From Hyalangium versicolor (GTDB taxonomy: Bacteria > Myxococcota > Myxococcia > Myxococcales > Myxococcaceae): a DNA stretch of 64,000 nucleotides. Position numbers and translations under genes: made by a program. The stretch is taken from positions 186,001 through 250,000 of the forward strand of contig NZ_JAHXBF010000003.1 of NCBI RefSeq assembly GCF_020103695.1, in the 5' to 3' direction. Under the pieces are notes generated by a model that was given only the letters and a program-made list of their open reading frames with translations, made no database searches and had not been told where the DNA came from. Positions 19,743 through 28,972 of this stretch are shown here, piece by piece. Every line of letters begins with the position of its first letter. Within the stretch, counting starts at the first letter, position 1.

Positions 19743-20129
19743 CTAGAGGGTGGGCGTGGCGGCATGGCCTCCACGCGTCTCCAGCTCGTGCCGGGTAGCG
19801 TCCTCCTCGCAGCGGATGGCGAAGGGCAGGGCCTCCAGGCGCTCGATGGGAATCTCGTAGCCGCAGTCCACGCAGTCTCCGAAGACGCCCGTGTCCATGC
19901 GACGCAGCGCGGCGTCGATGAGCATGATCTCGCGCCGCTGCGCCTCCAGCAGGCTGGAGAGCGTGTAGTCGGCAAGCTCGGACTGAGCGTTCTCCTCGTA
20001 CTCGGGGTCGCGCTCCTGATCCTTCAAAGCCGAGAGCTCTCGGTGGGCTCCCGCATTGGCGCTGAGGACCTCCCGCCGCCGACGCTGGAGGATCTCCCGG
20101 ATCTTCATCAGTTGGTTGGCTCGACTCAT
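19743..20129 (-). CDS. DksA/TraR-family zinc-finger protein
   Basis: 128 residues: an N-terminal coiled coil (IREILQRRRREVLSAN and following) and a C-terminal zinc-finger region. The first pair is CVDC. The second pair reads CEED, so the fourth zinc ligand is Asp in place of Cys. Family members bind in the RNA polymerase secondary channel and modulate transcription, often with ppGpp. The start is ATG 20129; the in-frame extension upstream has no homology or ribosome-binding site. It is encoded opposite to its neighbours. Confidence 0.85.
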   Translation of the reverse strand: MSRANQLMKIREILQRRRREVLSANAGAHRELSALKDQERDPEYEENAQSELADYTLSSLLEAQRREIMLIDAALRRMDTGVFGDCVDCGYEIPIERLEALPFAIRCEEDATRHELETRGGHAATPTL

Positions 20130-20396
20130 GGCCTGAATGGCTCCATTCCGATGTGGGACCGCGCTCGCCCGGATGGTTTTTCCGGAGGATGAACGGGTGA
20201 AACCTAGGGGTGCCTCAGGGGTAGGGAAACCGGAGCGCGGTTGTGACGGCATCGCTGGGCCGAGGGGCGGGCGAGCAGGCGCCTTCCGCCAGCCAACGGC
20301 TCGACTTCCCGTTCCTTTTTACTCGCTGGGAAGGGACGGGCAGTCCTGCTAACTGTTTTCGGACGGGCACGATTCAGGCCTACAGGGAGTATGTGA

Positions 20397-21749
20397 ATGG
20401 CGGACCAGAAGCCGCGAGTGACGGTGATTGGTGGAGGGCTGGCAGGCAGCGAGTGTGCCTGGCAGCTCGTTCGGCGAGGCATCCCGGTGACGCTCCGGGA
20501 GATGAAGCCGCACAAGCGCTCGCCAGCGCATAAGACTGATCAGCTGGCGGAGCTGGTGTGCTCCAACTCGTTCCGCTCGGACAACCCGGAGAGTGCGATC
20601 GGGCTGCTGCACGCGGAGCTGCGAGCGCTGGGCTCGCTGGTGCTGGGCAGCGCGGACACGCACCGGGTGCCGGCTGGGGATGCGTTGGCGGTGGATCGCG
20701 AGAAGTTCTCGGATGCCATCACCCAGTCCGTGCGCGAGCACCCGCTGGTGGAGGTGGTGCACGGCGAGGTGGAGGCGCTGCCAGAGGGGATCGTGGTGGT
20801 GGCCACTGGGCCGCTCACGTCGGAGGCGCTTACCCGCGAGTTGGAGCGCCACGTGGGACAGAAGCTCTATTTCTACGATTCGATCGCGCCCATTCTCTCG
20901 GGCGACTCGATCGACATGGACATCGCCTTCAGGCAGAGCCGCTACGGCAAGGGGGATGGGGATGACTATCTCAACCTGCCGATGACGAAGGAGGAGTACT
21001 ACCGCTTCATCGCCGAGGTGAAGGCGGGCCAGAAGCTGACGCCGCACGCTTTCGAGGAACCTAAATACTTCGAAGGCTGTCTGCCGATTGAGGTGATGGC
21101 AGAGCGCGGAGATGACACGTTGGCCTTCGGGCCGATGAAGCCGGTGGGGCTGACGGACCCTCGGACGGGGCAGTCCCCGTACGCGGTGGTGCAGTTGCGA
21201 ATGGAGGACCGCGCGGGCACGGCGTGGAACATGGTGGGCTTTCAGACGCGGCTGACGTGGGGCGAGCAGAAGCGCATCTTCACCACGTGCATCCCGGGGC
21301 TGAAGGAGGCGGAGTTCCTGCGCATGGGGCAGATCCACCGCAACACGTTCATCGACTCGCCGCGGTTGCTGGACAAGGACTTGTCGCTGAAGGCGGAGCG
21401 GCGGGTGTTCTTCGCGGGGCAGATCACCGGCGTGGAGGGCTACGTGGAGTCCGCGGCCTGTGGAGCGATGGTGGCGCTGGCGCTGAGCGCGAGGCTGGAG
21501 GGGCGCGAGTTCGTCCCGCCGCCGGCCACTACGGCGCTGGGCTCGCTCTACCGGCACGTGACGGGCGAGGCCCATCCACCGGATTATCCGCATCAGCCTT
21601 CCAACGTGATCTTCGGGCTGTTCCCGCCGCTGACGGGGCGGGTGAAGAAGCAGGACAAGCGGGCGCGGTACTCGGCGCGGGCGAAGGAGGATCTCGCCAC
21701 GTGGCTGCCCACGGTGGCCGTACCGCAGTCCCTTCAGAGGAGCGCATAG
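20397..21749 (+). CDS. trmFO: TrmFO, folate/FAD-dependent tRNA (uracil-54-C5-)-methyltransferase
   Basis: 450 residues. FAD-binding [15 protein letters not shown] is at the N-terminus. Both catalytic-type cysteines are in place: [13 protein letters not shown] and [15 protein letters not shown]. The enzyme makes ribothymidine at position 54 of tRNA using methylene-tetrahydrofolate and FADH2. AGGGAG precedes ATG 20397. The next gene starts immediately after the stop. Confidence 0.97.
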   Translation: MADQKPRVTVIGGGLAGSECAWQLVRRGIPVTLREMKPHKRSPAHKTDQLAELVCSNSFRSDNPESAIGLLHAELRALGSLVLGSADTHRVPAGDALAVDREKFSDAITQSVREHPLVEVVHGEVEALPEGIVVVATGPLTSEALTRELERHVGQKLYFYDSIAPILSGDSIDMDIAFRQSRYGKGDGDDYLNLPMTKEEYYRFIAEVKAGQKLTPHAFEEPKYFEGCLPIEVMAERGDDTLAFGPMKPVGLTDPRTGQSPYAVVQLRMEDRAGTAWNMVGFQTRLTWGEQKRIFTTCIPGLKEAEFLRMGQIHRNTFIDSPRLLDKDLSLKAERRVFFAGQITGVEGYVESAACGAMVALALSARLEGREFVPPPATTALGSLYRHVTGEAHPPDYPHQPSNVIFGLFPPLTGRVKKQDKRARYSARAKEDLATWLPTVAVPQSLQRSA

Positions 21750-23378
21750 ATGCGGCTTCGGCGACTCATGGTGGTGGGAGCGCTCGCTGCGCTCTCGGTG
21801 ATGGGATGCAAGCGCGAGGATTCCGGGGGAGGCGGGGGAGGGGGCTCGAGTTCGGGCTCCAACTCGGGCAGTAGCAGTGCCGCGAGCGGGAAGGGCGCGG
21901 TCGTGGGCGGGTTGGGAACGCTGCTGGCCCCAGGCCCGGCGGCGGATCTACGAGTGACGCCGGATGGCCAGTTCGCCACCTATCTGTTCGAGGCGAGGAA
22001 GCCGAAGCTGGACGGGATTCCGCCGCAGATGCTGCTCGGAGAGCTGCACGTCGTGCCCGTGGCGGGCGGCTCCCAGCGCAAGGTGGGAGAGGGCGTCACG
22101 AACGTGCCGGGCGGGCAGCTGTTCTCTCGGGATTCGCACTACCTGTTCTTCCTCAACGGCTACAACCCGGCGAACCAGGCGGGTGCGCTGCACGTGCTGT
22201 CGCTCACCGAGCCCACGGCGGAGCCGGCGAAGCTGGGCGAGCAGGTTTCGTACATGTTGCCGAGCCCGGACGGGAAGCTGCTGGCCTTCGTGGACAACGG
22301 CGTGCTGAAGCTGGGGCCGTTGCCGACCGGGCCCTTCCAGGACGTGGGCGGCGAGGTGTCCACCGCGCAGTTCACTCCGGACGGCAAGACGCTGTTCTTC
22401 CGTCGCCGGCTGGTGGCCGCGGGTGGACTGGCCGCGATCTCGGTGGAGAAGCCCGGAGCCCCGACGAAGCTGGGCGACTACGTGGGGGACTACGAGGTGT
22501 CCTCGGACGGCAAGCACGTGGCCTGGCAGGTGCGCAGCGAGGCCGAGCGCGGCATGTACGATCTCTTCGTCGCGGACGTGGCGGACCTGAAGCCTCGGAA
22601 GGTCTCCACGGGGACGAAGGTGTTCGGGTTCTCCAAGGACGGCAAGTGGCTGGCGCGCACGGAGAACGGCAAGCCCGAGTTGCTGGGGGATCTGTTCGTG
22701 GGCCCAGCGGATGGGGGTGCCGGGCGCAAGGTGGGCGAGCGGGTGGAGGAGTTCGCCTTCTCCCCGGACTCGCAGGCGCTGGGCTCCCTGGAGAAGTACG
22801 ATCCGTCAGCGCGTGCGGGCTTGATGTCCGTGGTGGCGCTGCCGGACGGAGCGCCTCAGCGCGTGGGAGATCGCGTGCCCAACTTCACCTGGGGCGCGGA
22901 TGGCAAGTACGTGGCCTTCCTCTCGCGCTTCCTGAAGCCGGTGTACTCGGTGGACCTGATGCTCTACCCCGTGGGCGGAGAGAAGGCCGAGAAGGTCCAG
23001 GCGGGCGTGTTCGGCTACGGCTTCACCCCGGGCAACGCCGAGGTCTACTTCCGCACCAACTGCATCCGCGAGGGCCGGGCCTGTGACTTCAAGGCGTTGG
23101 ACCTGAACCAGGCGCGCGCCGAGCCGGCCACCTGGCTGCAGGGGATCTTCAGCTACAAGCTGGCCAGCGACGGCAAGCGCTTCCTCGTCACCTATGCGCG
23201 GATGGACTCGGACACGTACGACGTGGCCGTCTACGACACGAAGAGCAAGGCGCGGAAGACGCTGGACCAGCGGGTGCAGATCCCCGTGCTCTTCGGTGGA
23301 AAGGGGGACTCGCACGTCGTGTACCTCATCACCCAGGGTGCCAAGCCCGGCGTGTACACGGCTCCCGCGACGCCCTGA
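21750..23378 (+). CDS. Beta-propeller (TolB-like/WD40-like) lipoprotein
   Basis: 542 residues. A lipoprotein signal ends in lipobox SVMGC (Cys20), followed by a Gly/Ser-rich linker. The remainder is a series of ~50-residue beta-propeller blades, each with a phrase of the type SPDG, TPDG or SKDGKWLA. Predicted to sit at the outer membrane facing the periplasm. The start codon abuts the trmFO stop, and GAGGAG lies inside the trmFO end, so the two are co-translated. No enzymatic motif is seen. Conserved function unknown. Confidence 0.8.
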   Translation: MRLRRLMVVGALAALSVMGCKREDSGGGGGGGSSSGSNSGSSSAASGKGAVVGGLGTLLAPGPAADLRVTPDGQFATYLFEARKPKLDGIPPQMLLGELHVVPVAGGSQRKVGEGVTNVPGGQLFSRDSHYLFFLNGYNPANQAGALHVLSLTEPTAEPAKLGEQVSYMLPSPDGKLLAFVDNGVLKLGPLPTGPFQDVGGEVSTAQFTPDGKTLFFRRRLVAAGGLAAISVEKPGAPTKLGDYVGDYEVSSDGKHVAWQVRSEAERGMYDLFVADVADLKPRKVSTGTKVFGFSKDGKWLARTENGKPELLGDLFVGPADGGAGRKVGERVEEFAFSPDSQALGSLEKYDPSARAGLMSVVALPDGAPQRVGDRVPNFTWGADGKYVAFLSRFLKPVYSVDLMLYPVGGEKAEKVQAGVFGYGFTPGNAEVYFRTNCIREGRACDFKALDLNQARAEPATWLQGIFSYKLASDGKRFLVTYARMDSDTYDVAVYDTKSKARKTLDQRVQIPVLFGGKGDSHVVYLITQGAKPGVYTAPATP

Positions 23379-23493
23379 GTCGCAGTGCAGTGCGTCAAAG
23401 CCCGCATTCCGGGGCGGTCTTCATGGAAGATTCCGCTCCAGGGCTCTCTTTGCGAGGGGATAGGTGTTTTTATCCCCCAATGTGATCCCCCAG

Positions 23494-23521
23494 GAAACTT
23501 TAGAATACATGGTGCGATAAT
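23494..23521 (+). promoter_or_regulatory. Possible promoter upstream of the DcrB-like gene
   Basis: An AT-rich patch with GAAACT at 23494 and GATAAT at 23516-23521. The -35 is unlike TTGACA and more like an ECF-type element. It falls in a 186-base gap, 43 bases before the start codon. Confidence 0.25.
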
Positions 23522-23564
23522 GTGATTGTAACCCCTTCACTTCCCGTCACCGAAGGTTCGGACC

Positions 23565-24104
23565 ATGAACTCGCGCACGATGAACTACGGCAGCCTGCAG
23601 ATGTCGCTCCCGGATGGGTGGACGGACGCGACGCAGATCGTGGCGACGGGGCCGGTGGAGGATGGGTTCCGGAGCAGCATGGCGTACGTGGCCGAGCCGC
23701 TGCGTCCCCGGGAGACGCCGCCGCAGTTCGCGGCGCGGATGTTGGCGCTGGTGAGCCGGACGACGGAGCAGTTCCAGATGGTGGCGGAGCGTCCGGCGAC
23801 GTTCGGGAATGTGCCGGGGTTCTTCCGGGAGTTCACGCATGTGGCGCGGGGCGTGAAGCTGGCGCAGCTGCAGTTCTTCGTGATGCGTGAGGGCGTGGTG
23901 CACATGTTCACCTTCACGCAGAAGGCCGAGCGGATGCAGGCGACGCGGCACGTGGCGGAGAAGCTCTTCGCTTCGGTGAACCTGGGAGCGGCTCCTGCGG
24001 CGGCTCCGTCGACTTCGGCTTCGGCGCCGGCGCCGGCGATGCCGATTCGCCCCCGGCCGTCGCGGTACATCGAGCCGCGGCACATGCGCATCATCGCGGC
24101 GTGA
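23565..24104 (+). CDS. DcrB/DUF1795-like protein
   Basis: 179 residues. The core (residues ~5-145) follows the DcrB/DUF1795 pattern: LQMSLPDGWTD near the start, FQMVAERPATFGNVPG in the middle and FTFTQKAERMQATRHVAEKLFASV near the end. The C-terminus is Ala/Pro-rich. No signal peptide is seen. Related proteins occur near type VI secretion and PAAR genes, but nothing of that kind is nearby. The function is unknown. Confidence 0.7.
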   Translation: MNSRTMNYGSLQMSLPDGWTDATQIVATGPVEDGFRSSMAYVAEPLRPRETPPQFAARMLALVSRTTEQFQMVAERPATFGNVPGFFREFTHVARGVKLAQLQFFVMREGVVHMFTFTQKAERMQATRHVAEKLFASVNLGAAPAAAPSTSASAPAPAMPIRPRPSRYIEPRHMRIIAA

Positions 24105-24176
24105 GCCCGAGTTGGGATGGAGGGCGAAGTGGCCTCCAAACCTTGCACAGATCGCCGAAGGGTCTACGCTTCAGGG

Positions 24177-25079
24177 ATGCAACCGCTGTCGCCGCTGCTG
24201 GAGAAGTTCCGGTCCCACCTCGAGCACGAGAAGGGGTCGTCGCCGCACACCGTGCGCAACTACCTCATCGATCTCGTGGACTTCGAGAAGTACCTCGTCG
24301 AGCGGATGAAGCTCACGTTGCTCGCGGGGACGCATGCAGCGATCCGCGGGTACCTGGGCATGTTGGCGGTGGACCACGCGCCGTCGAGCCGCGGCCGGCG
24401 GTTGGCCAGCATCAAGTCCTTCTACAAGTACCTGGTGAGGCAGAAGCTGTTGCCAGCCAGTCCAGCGAAGCTGGTGAAGAGCCCGAAGTTGCCGAAGAGC
24501 CTGCCCAAGGTGCTCCCGGTGGATGAGGTCTTCGCCATCCTGGACATGCCGTCGCTGAAGACGGTGTTGGGCCTGCGAGACAAGGCCATCCTGGAGATCC
24601 TCTATGGAGGGGGACTGCGTATCAGCGAGCTCTGCGGGCTCAACCTGCTGGACGTGGATCGCAGTGGGCGCATCGTCCGGGTGATGGGCAAGGGGAGCAA
24701 GGAGCGTCTGTGCCCCGTGAACGCCCCGGCCATCCGTGCGCTCGAGGCCTACCTGGCGAGAAGAGGGGAGCTGCTGGCTACGCTGAGGCCCGGGCAGGAT
24801 CCGGACGCGCTCTTCCTGAACTACAAGGGGGGCCGACTCACGCCACGAAGTATCGCGCGTCACCTGGACACGTACGTGCTGAAGCTGGCCCTGACGCGCA
24901 AGGTGAGTCCGCACGCACTGCGTCACTCGTTCGCGACGCACCTGTTGGGTGGAGGAGCGGACATCCGGAGCATCCAGGAGCTCCTGGGCCACGCGAGTCT
25001 GTCCACGACGCAGCGCTATACGCACGTGACGGTGGAGCAGCTCCAGCAGATCTACGATCAGACCCACCCGAGGGCCTGA
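24177..25079 (+). CDS. xerC: Tyrosine recombinase XerC
   Basis: 300 residues, the standard length. A core-binding SAM-like domain (~1-90) precedes the catalytic domain with the expected Arg-Lys-His-Arg-His-Tyr set: GGGLRISELCGL, GKGSKER, SPHALRHSFATH, LLGHASL and TQRYTHV. It acts at dif with XerD to resolve chromosome dimers. ATG 24177 is chosen (CAGGG upstream); an in-frame ATG at 24117 adds 20 residues with no homology. It is positioned between trmFO and hslVU as in Bacillus codV. Confidence 0.93.
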   Translation: MQPLSPLLEKFRSHLEHEKGSSPHTVRNYLIDLVDFEKYLVERMKLTLLAGTHAAIRGYLGMLAVDHAPSSRGRRLASIKSFYKYLVRQKLLPASPAKLVKSPKLPKSLPKVLPVDEVFAILDMPSLKTVLGLRDKAILEILYGGGLRISELCGLNLLDVDRSGRIVRVMGKGSKERLCPVNAPAIRALEAYLARRGELLATLRPGQDPDALFLNYKGGRLTPRSIARHLDTYVLKLALTRKVSPHALRHSFATHLLGGGADIRSIQELLGHASLSTTQRYTHVTVEQLQQIYDQTHPRA

Positions 25080-25159
25080 TTCGAATCCCGGAGCCGTGGA
25101 CCGCGAGAGAGCGGGACGGCCGGGGCCCGCGACCTGCGTCTCCTACCGTGGATCCGTGA

Positions 25160-26986
25160 CTAGGCGCTGAGCTGGAAGATCTCGGCGTTCAGAACGTCGG
25201 GCACGTGGACGCGGTGAGAAGCGGACTTGCGAGGAGCCACCGTGCCATACGCCTCTGTGGCCAGATAGAAGGTGGCGCGCACCTTGCCGCCCTCGCGGCG
25301 CATCGAGGCCCACTGGATGAGGCCCACGCCTGCTTCGAGCGGCCGGTTGGCCAGCGCCCACACGCAGCGGTCCAGCACCGCGTGGCTCCGGGGATCCAGC
25401 ACCGCGCGAACGCGGCGCAGCGCATCCCGGTCATTGTCCGCGTAGCAGCGGATGGGGCAGTGCAGCGTCGCGCTGTACGGCCGAGCATCATCGTCCGAGG
25501 TGAACGCCCAGCACGTCAGCGTGGAGCGCTGCGCCGAGAAGCGATCATCATCGCCCTGGATCGCCTCGCAGAAGGCCCGTGCCTCACCTTCGGAGTACTC
25601 CTTGGCGTGCGACATGGCGAACTCGATGTCCTCCGGAGTCGCATCGCGGTGGGCCACGTAGATCTTCACGCGAGAAACAGCCTGGCCACCCATGTCCAGC
25701 GAGAAGTACAGCACCTGATCCTGCACGCCCCGGCGCATCACCACCTGGGTCAGGAAGCGCCACGCGTTGGCGAACCCCAGCCGGTGCAGCGCCTCCTCGA
25801 CGATGGCGTTCGCATGCTCGGGGCCGCGGGCCTGCGGGTTCAGGTACACCTTCACTTCGGCGCGCCCGTCAGGCTTGAGGCAGAAGGCGTGCCACAGCGA
25901 AAAGCGCATGTCCGGATTCTTCGGCTCGAACAGATCCTTCACCCGGTAGAAGTGATCCAGAGACAGGCCGAACTCCTTGTTCAGCCGCTCGTTGAGCGCA
26001 ACCCCGTCGTCCCAGCTCGTCTGCAGCGTGGTCGGGTTGTTCTGCGCCTCGATCAGGAACCGGATCTCCGGGCGGCTGCCCTCGAGCGCGATGGAGAGCT
26101 CGAACGGGGTGTGGTCATCCGAGATGTCCGACTTCCACGGTGACTCATCTCCCACGCGGCGCGTGCTCCAGGACTCCGACATGAAGGTGAAGTACCGCTG
26201 CACCTTCTGCGTATCCACCGAGGTGAATCCCGCCGCCTTGCACAGCGCCTCGATGCGAGAGTTGCCAAACTCCTGGAACGTCTGCGAGGCCACCCAGTCC
26301 GCCATCGCCATCGGCTGAGAGCTCTTGTCCTGGCCCGCGAACCACCGCATGACGTACTCCAGCATGTGGTCCGTCACTTCGTACGCCAGCGAGAACACCG
26401 TCTCGATGTCCGCGAGCGCCTCCGCCTCCAGGTCCGGCATCAGGTCGAGCTCGTTCGTGCTCTCCTTCCAGTGCTCGGTGTCCACGTGCGCCCGTAGAGA
26501 CTCGATGCACACCAGGTGCTTGCGCGTGCTCGCCTCGAACTCGCGCGACACCTGCTCCAGCGCCATCAGGCTCACCTGGCCCACCGACTTCAGCGCCATC
26601 ATCAGGATCTGCCTGCGCAGCGGCGTGGCCGAGCGTGCCAGCGAGATGAAGTCGTACAGCACCTCGCGCACCGGGGCGCAGTCATCGCCCCAGAGCAGCT
26701 TCAACATGGCGTTGAAGTCCGACACCGAGTGCAGATCCAGCACCTGCAGATCCTTCAGGAACGGACCCCAGTGTGGGCTCTCGGTGGCGGGCTCTTCGGG
26801 AGTGCTCTCGTCCGTCTCCAGGAAGCTGTCGGCCAGCTCTGACGAGCCACTCACCAGCGGTGCCACACAAGGCAGGAAGCGAAGGCGATCTTGGGGCGAG
26901 AAGCACGAGTCCAACAAAAAGGTCACAAACGGAGAAACCGAAAACGCCTGCTGCTTCTCCTCTAACAACTTCATGACCCGCTTCAT
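25160..26986 (-). CDS. Heme-oxygenase-like domain fused to a DMATS-type aromatic prenyltransferase
   Basis: 608 residues from ATG 26986, which has a strong GGAGGGAG site. Residues ~230-600 match the fungal/bacterial tryptophan dimethylallyltransferase (ABBA) family. The proton-abstracting Glu motif is PFELS (Glu296). Diphosphate-binding residues appear as IRF (Arg309), KVY (Lys379/Tyr381) and RVKIY (Arg439/Lys441/Tyr443), and PIRCYADND carries Tyr515. Residues ~15-220 are all-helical, with a cluster His167-x-Asp169-x2-His172 plus Glu151 and His157 upstream, resembling heme-oxygenase-like di-iron proteins. Usual DMATS enzymes are ~350-450 residues. A role in making a prenylated indole or aromatic metabolite is inferred. 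It sits alone on the minus strand between xerC and hslVU. Confidence 0.8.
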   Translation of the reverse strand: MKRVMKLLEEKQQAFSVSPFVTFLLDSCFSPQDRLRFLPCVAPLVSGSSELADSFLETDESTPEEPATESPHWGPFLKDLQVLDLHSVSDFNAMLKLLWGDDCAPVREVLYDFISLARSATPLRRQILMMALKSVGQVSLMALEQVSREFEASTRKHLVCIESLRAHVDTEHWKESTNELDLMPDLEAEALADIETVFSLAYEVTDHMLEYVMRWFAGQDKSSQPMAMADWVASQTFQEFGNSRIEALCKAAGFTSVDTQKVQRYFTFMSESWSTRRVGDESPWKSDISDDHTPFELSIALEGSRPEIRFLIEAQNNPTTLQTSWDDGVALNERLNKEFGLSLDHFYRVKDLFEPKNPDMRFSLWHAFCLKPDGRAEVKVYLNPQARGPEHANAIVEEALHRLGFANAWRFLTQVVMRRGVQDQVLYFSLDMGGQAVSRVKIYVAHRDATPEDIEFAMSHAKEYSEGEARAFCEAIQGDDDRFSAQRSTLTCWAFTSDDDARPYSATLHCPIRCYADNDRDALRRVRAVLDPRSHAVLDRCVWALANRPLEAGVGLIQWASMRREGGKVRATFYLATEAYGTVAPRKSASHRVHVPDVLNAEIFQLSA

Positions 26987-27338
26987 CGTGCTCCCTCCTC
27001 GGAAACCGTGCCGACCTTGGCGGCACGTGCGTCTGTTTCGCTCCCCCCGCCCTTTCCGCAGCATCCCTGAGGTCCATGTTGACCACAGGGCGCCGTAAAC
27101 TGGTTCAATGAGTAGCGCATTTTTCTGTCCACGTCAAAGACTTATGGGCCGAGAATGTTTGAAGAGGTGTTGATTTTCCAGGGGATAGCCGGATCCCGAA
27201 GAAATCTTGGAACCATTCCCGGTGAATTGGAGCGGCCCAAATGGGGGGCTGGGTTTGAAGTGACTCATGATGTGAAAACCACCCAGGGTGTTTCAGACGT
27301 GTCCCAACATGACAGAGCACTCAGGCGGTGCAGTCGGG
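26987..27338. other. 352-base non-coding region
   Basis: A gap upstream of the prenyltransferase gene with lower GC than its surroundings. It holds the candidate promoter at 27109-27137. A 71-codon minus-strand reading frame crosses it but has no homology or ribosome-binding site that I can see. No RNA gene was recognised. Confidence 0.6.
27109..27137 (-). promoter_or_regulatory. Candidate promoter for the prenyltransferase fusion gene
   Basis: Minus strand: TTGACG (27132-27137), a 17-base spacer and TACTCA (27109-27114). The leader to the start codon is about 120 bases. Confidence 0.35.
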
Positions 27339-27677
27339 TCAGTGCTGGGTGCCGCCCTCGGGCGTTCCGTTCGTCCCGGTGGAGAGGCGGCTGATGGAAG
27401 GCTCATCGGCCATCGTGTTGTCGAAGCACGTGGCGACCATGTAGCCGGAGCTGGTGGACTCGGAGCGCACCACCAGCAGCCGCGCCTTGGGCATGTTCAG
27501 CTGGGGGATGCTCACATCCAGCGCTTCGCCCTGCTCGAGCGGAATGGCCATCTGCAACAGGCAGCCACTCACCGAGGCGTTGATGATGTCAGCTGTCATC
27601 TCCTGGCCGCGGCACTGGACCTTGATGGCCAGGCGCAGAGGGTAGCGCTGGTGCCGGCGCCGCTCATGCTGTGACAC
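27339..27677 (-). CDS. PilZ-domain protein (copy 1)
   Basis: 112 residues consisting of a single PilZ domain. The c-di-GMP-binding motifs are present: ERRRHQRYPLRL (RxxxR) and the NASVSGC motif (N/D-x-S-x2-G). GTG 27677 is chosen because AGGAG lies 8 bases upstream; a TTG further upstream would add 14 residues. It has the same length and layout as the PilZ gene at 28475, and the two flank a CAP-domain gene. Confidence 0.88.
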   Translation of the reverse strand: MSQHERRRHQRYPLRLAIKVQCRGQEMTADIINASVSGCLLQMAIPLEQGEALDVSIPQLNMPKARLLVVRSESTSSGYMVATCFDNTMADEPSISRLSTGTNGTPEGGTQH

Positions 27678-27764
27678 GGTGTGTTCTCCTGACTCGTCCT
27701 TCGCCTGAGAGGGGGGCAACGAGTCCGTGAGACAGAATGTACCGTGATCAGCCGTGCAACGTCA

Positions 27765-28388
27765 TCAGTACGGCCGCTGACCCACGAAGTTGCCGGGCGG
27801 CGCGTAGTTGCAAACCCAGAACTCCCAGGTGGGAAAGGCTTTCCCGAAGGGTGAGTTCTTCGTGCATGTTCTTTTCACACAGCCCACGTGGGTAGTGTCC
27901 CTCCAGACCAATTGCGTGTAGTGGCCACACACCTTGCCGCTCGCGCACGTGTTGCGGCCCGGATCGTAGTTCGCGGCCTCGGAGGCCCAGTCCTTCACCA
28001 CATCCTGCGTCTTCCACGCGCCGGGAGTGGCCGCCGCCAGGTTCTCTCCAAAGGGAGCGCGGTTCGGGTTGTGCTCGAAGGTGCATTGGGCCGCCCAGGA
28101 CTCCGCCTTCTTCGCGGCCTCCGCGGACCACTGAAGCGCGGGCAGGGGAGGCTTGGGCGTGGGACGAGCGCTGGCGCGGGCCTGGTTGTGGGCCTCGATC
28201 ATCTCCTTCGCGAATGCGTTGGGCGGAGGGCTGCTCTTGGGCGCGGGGCTCGCGGCCGGTGCCGGGGCCGAAGTCTGCGGACGCCGCTCCTTGGCTCCCG
28301 CGCCGCACGCGATCAGGCACGCCGCCACGCAGGCCACGGCAACCCGAGAGGCACGCCGCAAGGGACGAAGGTAGGGGCTCGCTTCCAT
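27765..28388 (-). CDS. CAP/SCP-domain lipoprotein
   Basis: 207 residues. The N-terminal signal ends in lipobox CLIACG, followed by an Ala/Pro-rich linker. The CAP domain (~60-207) shows HNQARA, FGENLAA, CGHYTQLVWRDTTHVGC and WVCNYAPPGNF, the four family signatures. Paired cysteines suggest disulfides and hence a location outside the cytoplasm. Bacterial CAP proteins have been linked to lipid or peptidoglycan binding, but the activity here is unknown. The start is ATG 28388. Confidence 0.9.
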   Translation of the reverse strand: MEASPYLRPLRRASRVAVACVAACLIACGAGAKERRPQTSAPAPAASPAPKSSPPPNAFAKEMIEAHNQARASARPTPKPPLPALQWSAEAAKKAESWAAQCTFEHNPNRAPFGENLAAATPGAWKTQDVVKDWASEAANYDPGRNTCASGKVCGHYTQLVWRDTTHVGCVKRTCTKNSPFGKAFPTWEFWVCNYAPPGNFVGQRPY

Positions 28389-28474
28389 GCCGCGAGGGTG
28401 GATGATTTCCAGCCCCGAGTCGACGGCTTCACCGAGTGGAGTGCTGCTCGGTGGGAAGGAGCGTCAGGTGGGCG

Positions 28475-28813
28475 TCAGTGCAGCAGCGGGGGCTTGGAGG
28501 ACCCGCCGTGGCCACCCGCGAACTGACGAATGGCGGCATCGTCGGCCAGCGTGGCCTCGAAGTACGTCGCCACCAGATAGCCGGAGGGGTCCGCATGGCA
28601 GCGCACCACGATCAGCCGCGTCCGGGGGATCTTCAATTCGGGGATGCTGGCTTCGAGCACGTCACCGGGGGCGAGTGGCTCGGACATGCGCAGCAGGCAG
28701 CCTCCCGCCGATGCGTTGATCACATCTGCTTTCAGCTCCCGGCCCTCGCAGTGAAGCCGGATGGGCAGGTGCAGGAGGTACCGCGCGTGTTTCCGCCGTT
28801 CTTGCTGGGACAT
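28475..28813 (-). CDS. PilZ-domain protein (copy 2)
   Basis: 112 residues, a single PilZ domain with ERRKHARYLLHLP (RxxxR) and INASAGGCLLRM. It aligns along its full length with copy 1 at 27339: the N-terminal (V/M)SQ(H/Q)ERR, the central VINAS/IINAS and a SGY(M/L)VAT(C/Y)F phrase are shared. The start is ATG 28813, with AGGAG about 11 bases upstream. Likely a c-di-GMP effector arising from duplication. Confidence 0.88.
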   Translation of the reverse strand: MSQQERRKHARYLLHLPIRLHCEGRELKADVINASAGGCLLRMSEPLAPGDVLEASIPELKIPRTRLIVVRCHADPSGYLVATYFEATLADDAAIRQFAGGHGGSSKPPLLH

Positions 28814-28972
28814 GAATGCCCTGTCTCCTGGCTCCCCAAGCCGCACGGTGCCACCGTGGAAATGTAACGTGTCCCTGTTCCATCGTCATGCCGGAGTGAA
28901 GCTTCGCGCGCAAGAAAGCCCACGGTCGCCCGGGCGCGGACGAAAGGGTAGGGAGTTCCAGGGGAGGGCATC

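Noticed and set aside
23456..23477. Hairpin GGGGATA / TATCCCC after the beta-propeller lipoprotein gene
   Set aside because: The T-run is in the loop and not after the stem, so it is a poor terminator; it is also far from the stop codon.
27105..27320. A 71-codon minus-strand frame upstream of the prenyltransferase gene
   Set aside because: It overlaps the predicted promoter, has no ribosome-binding site and matches no family that I recognise.
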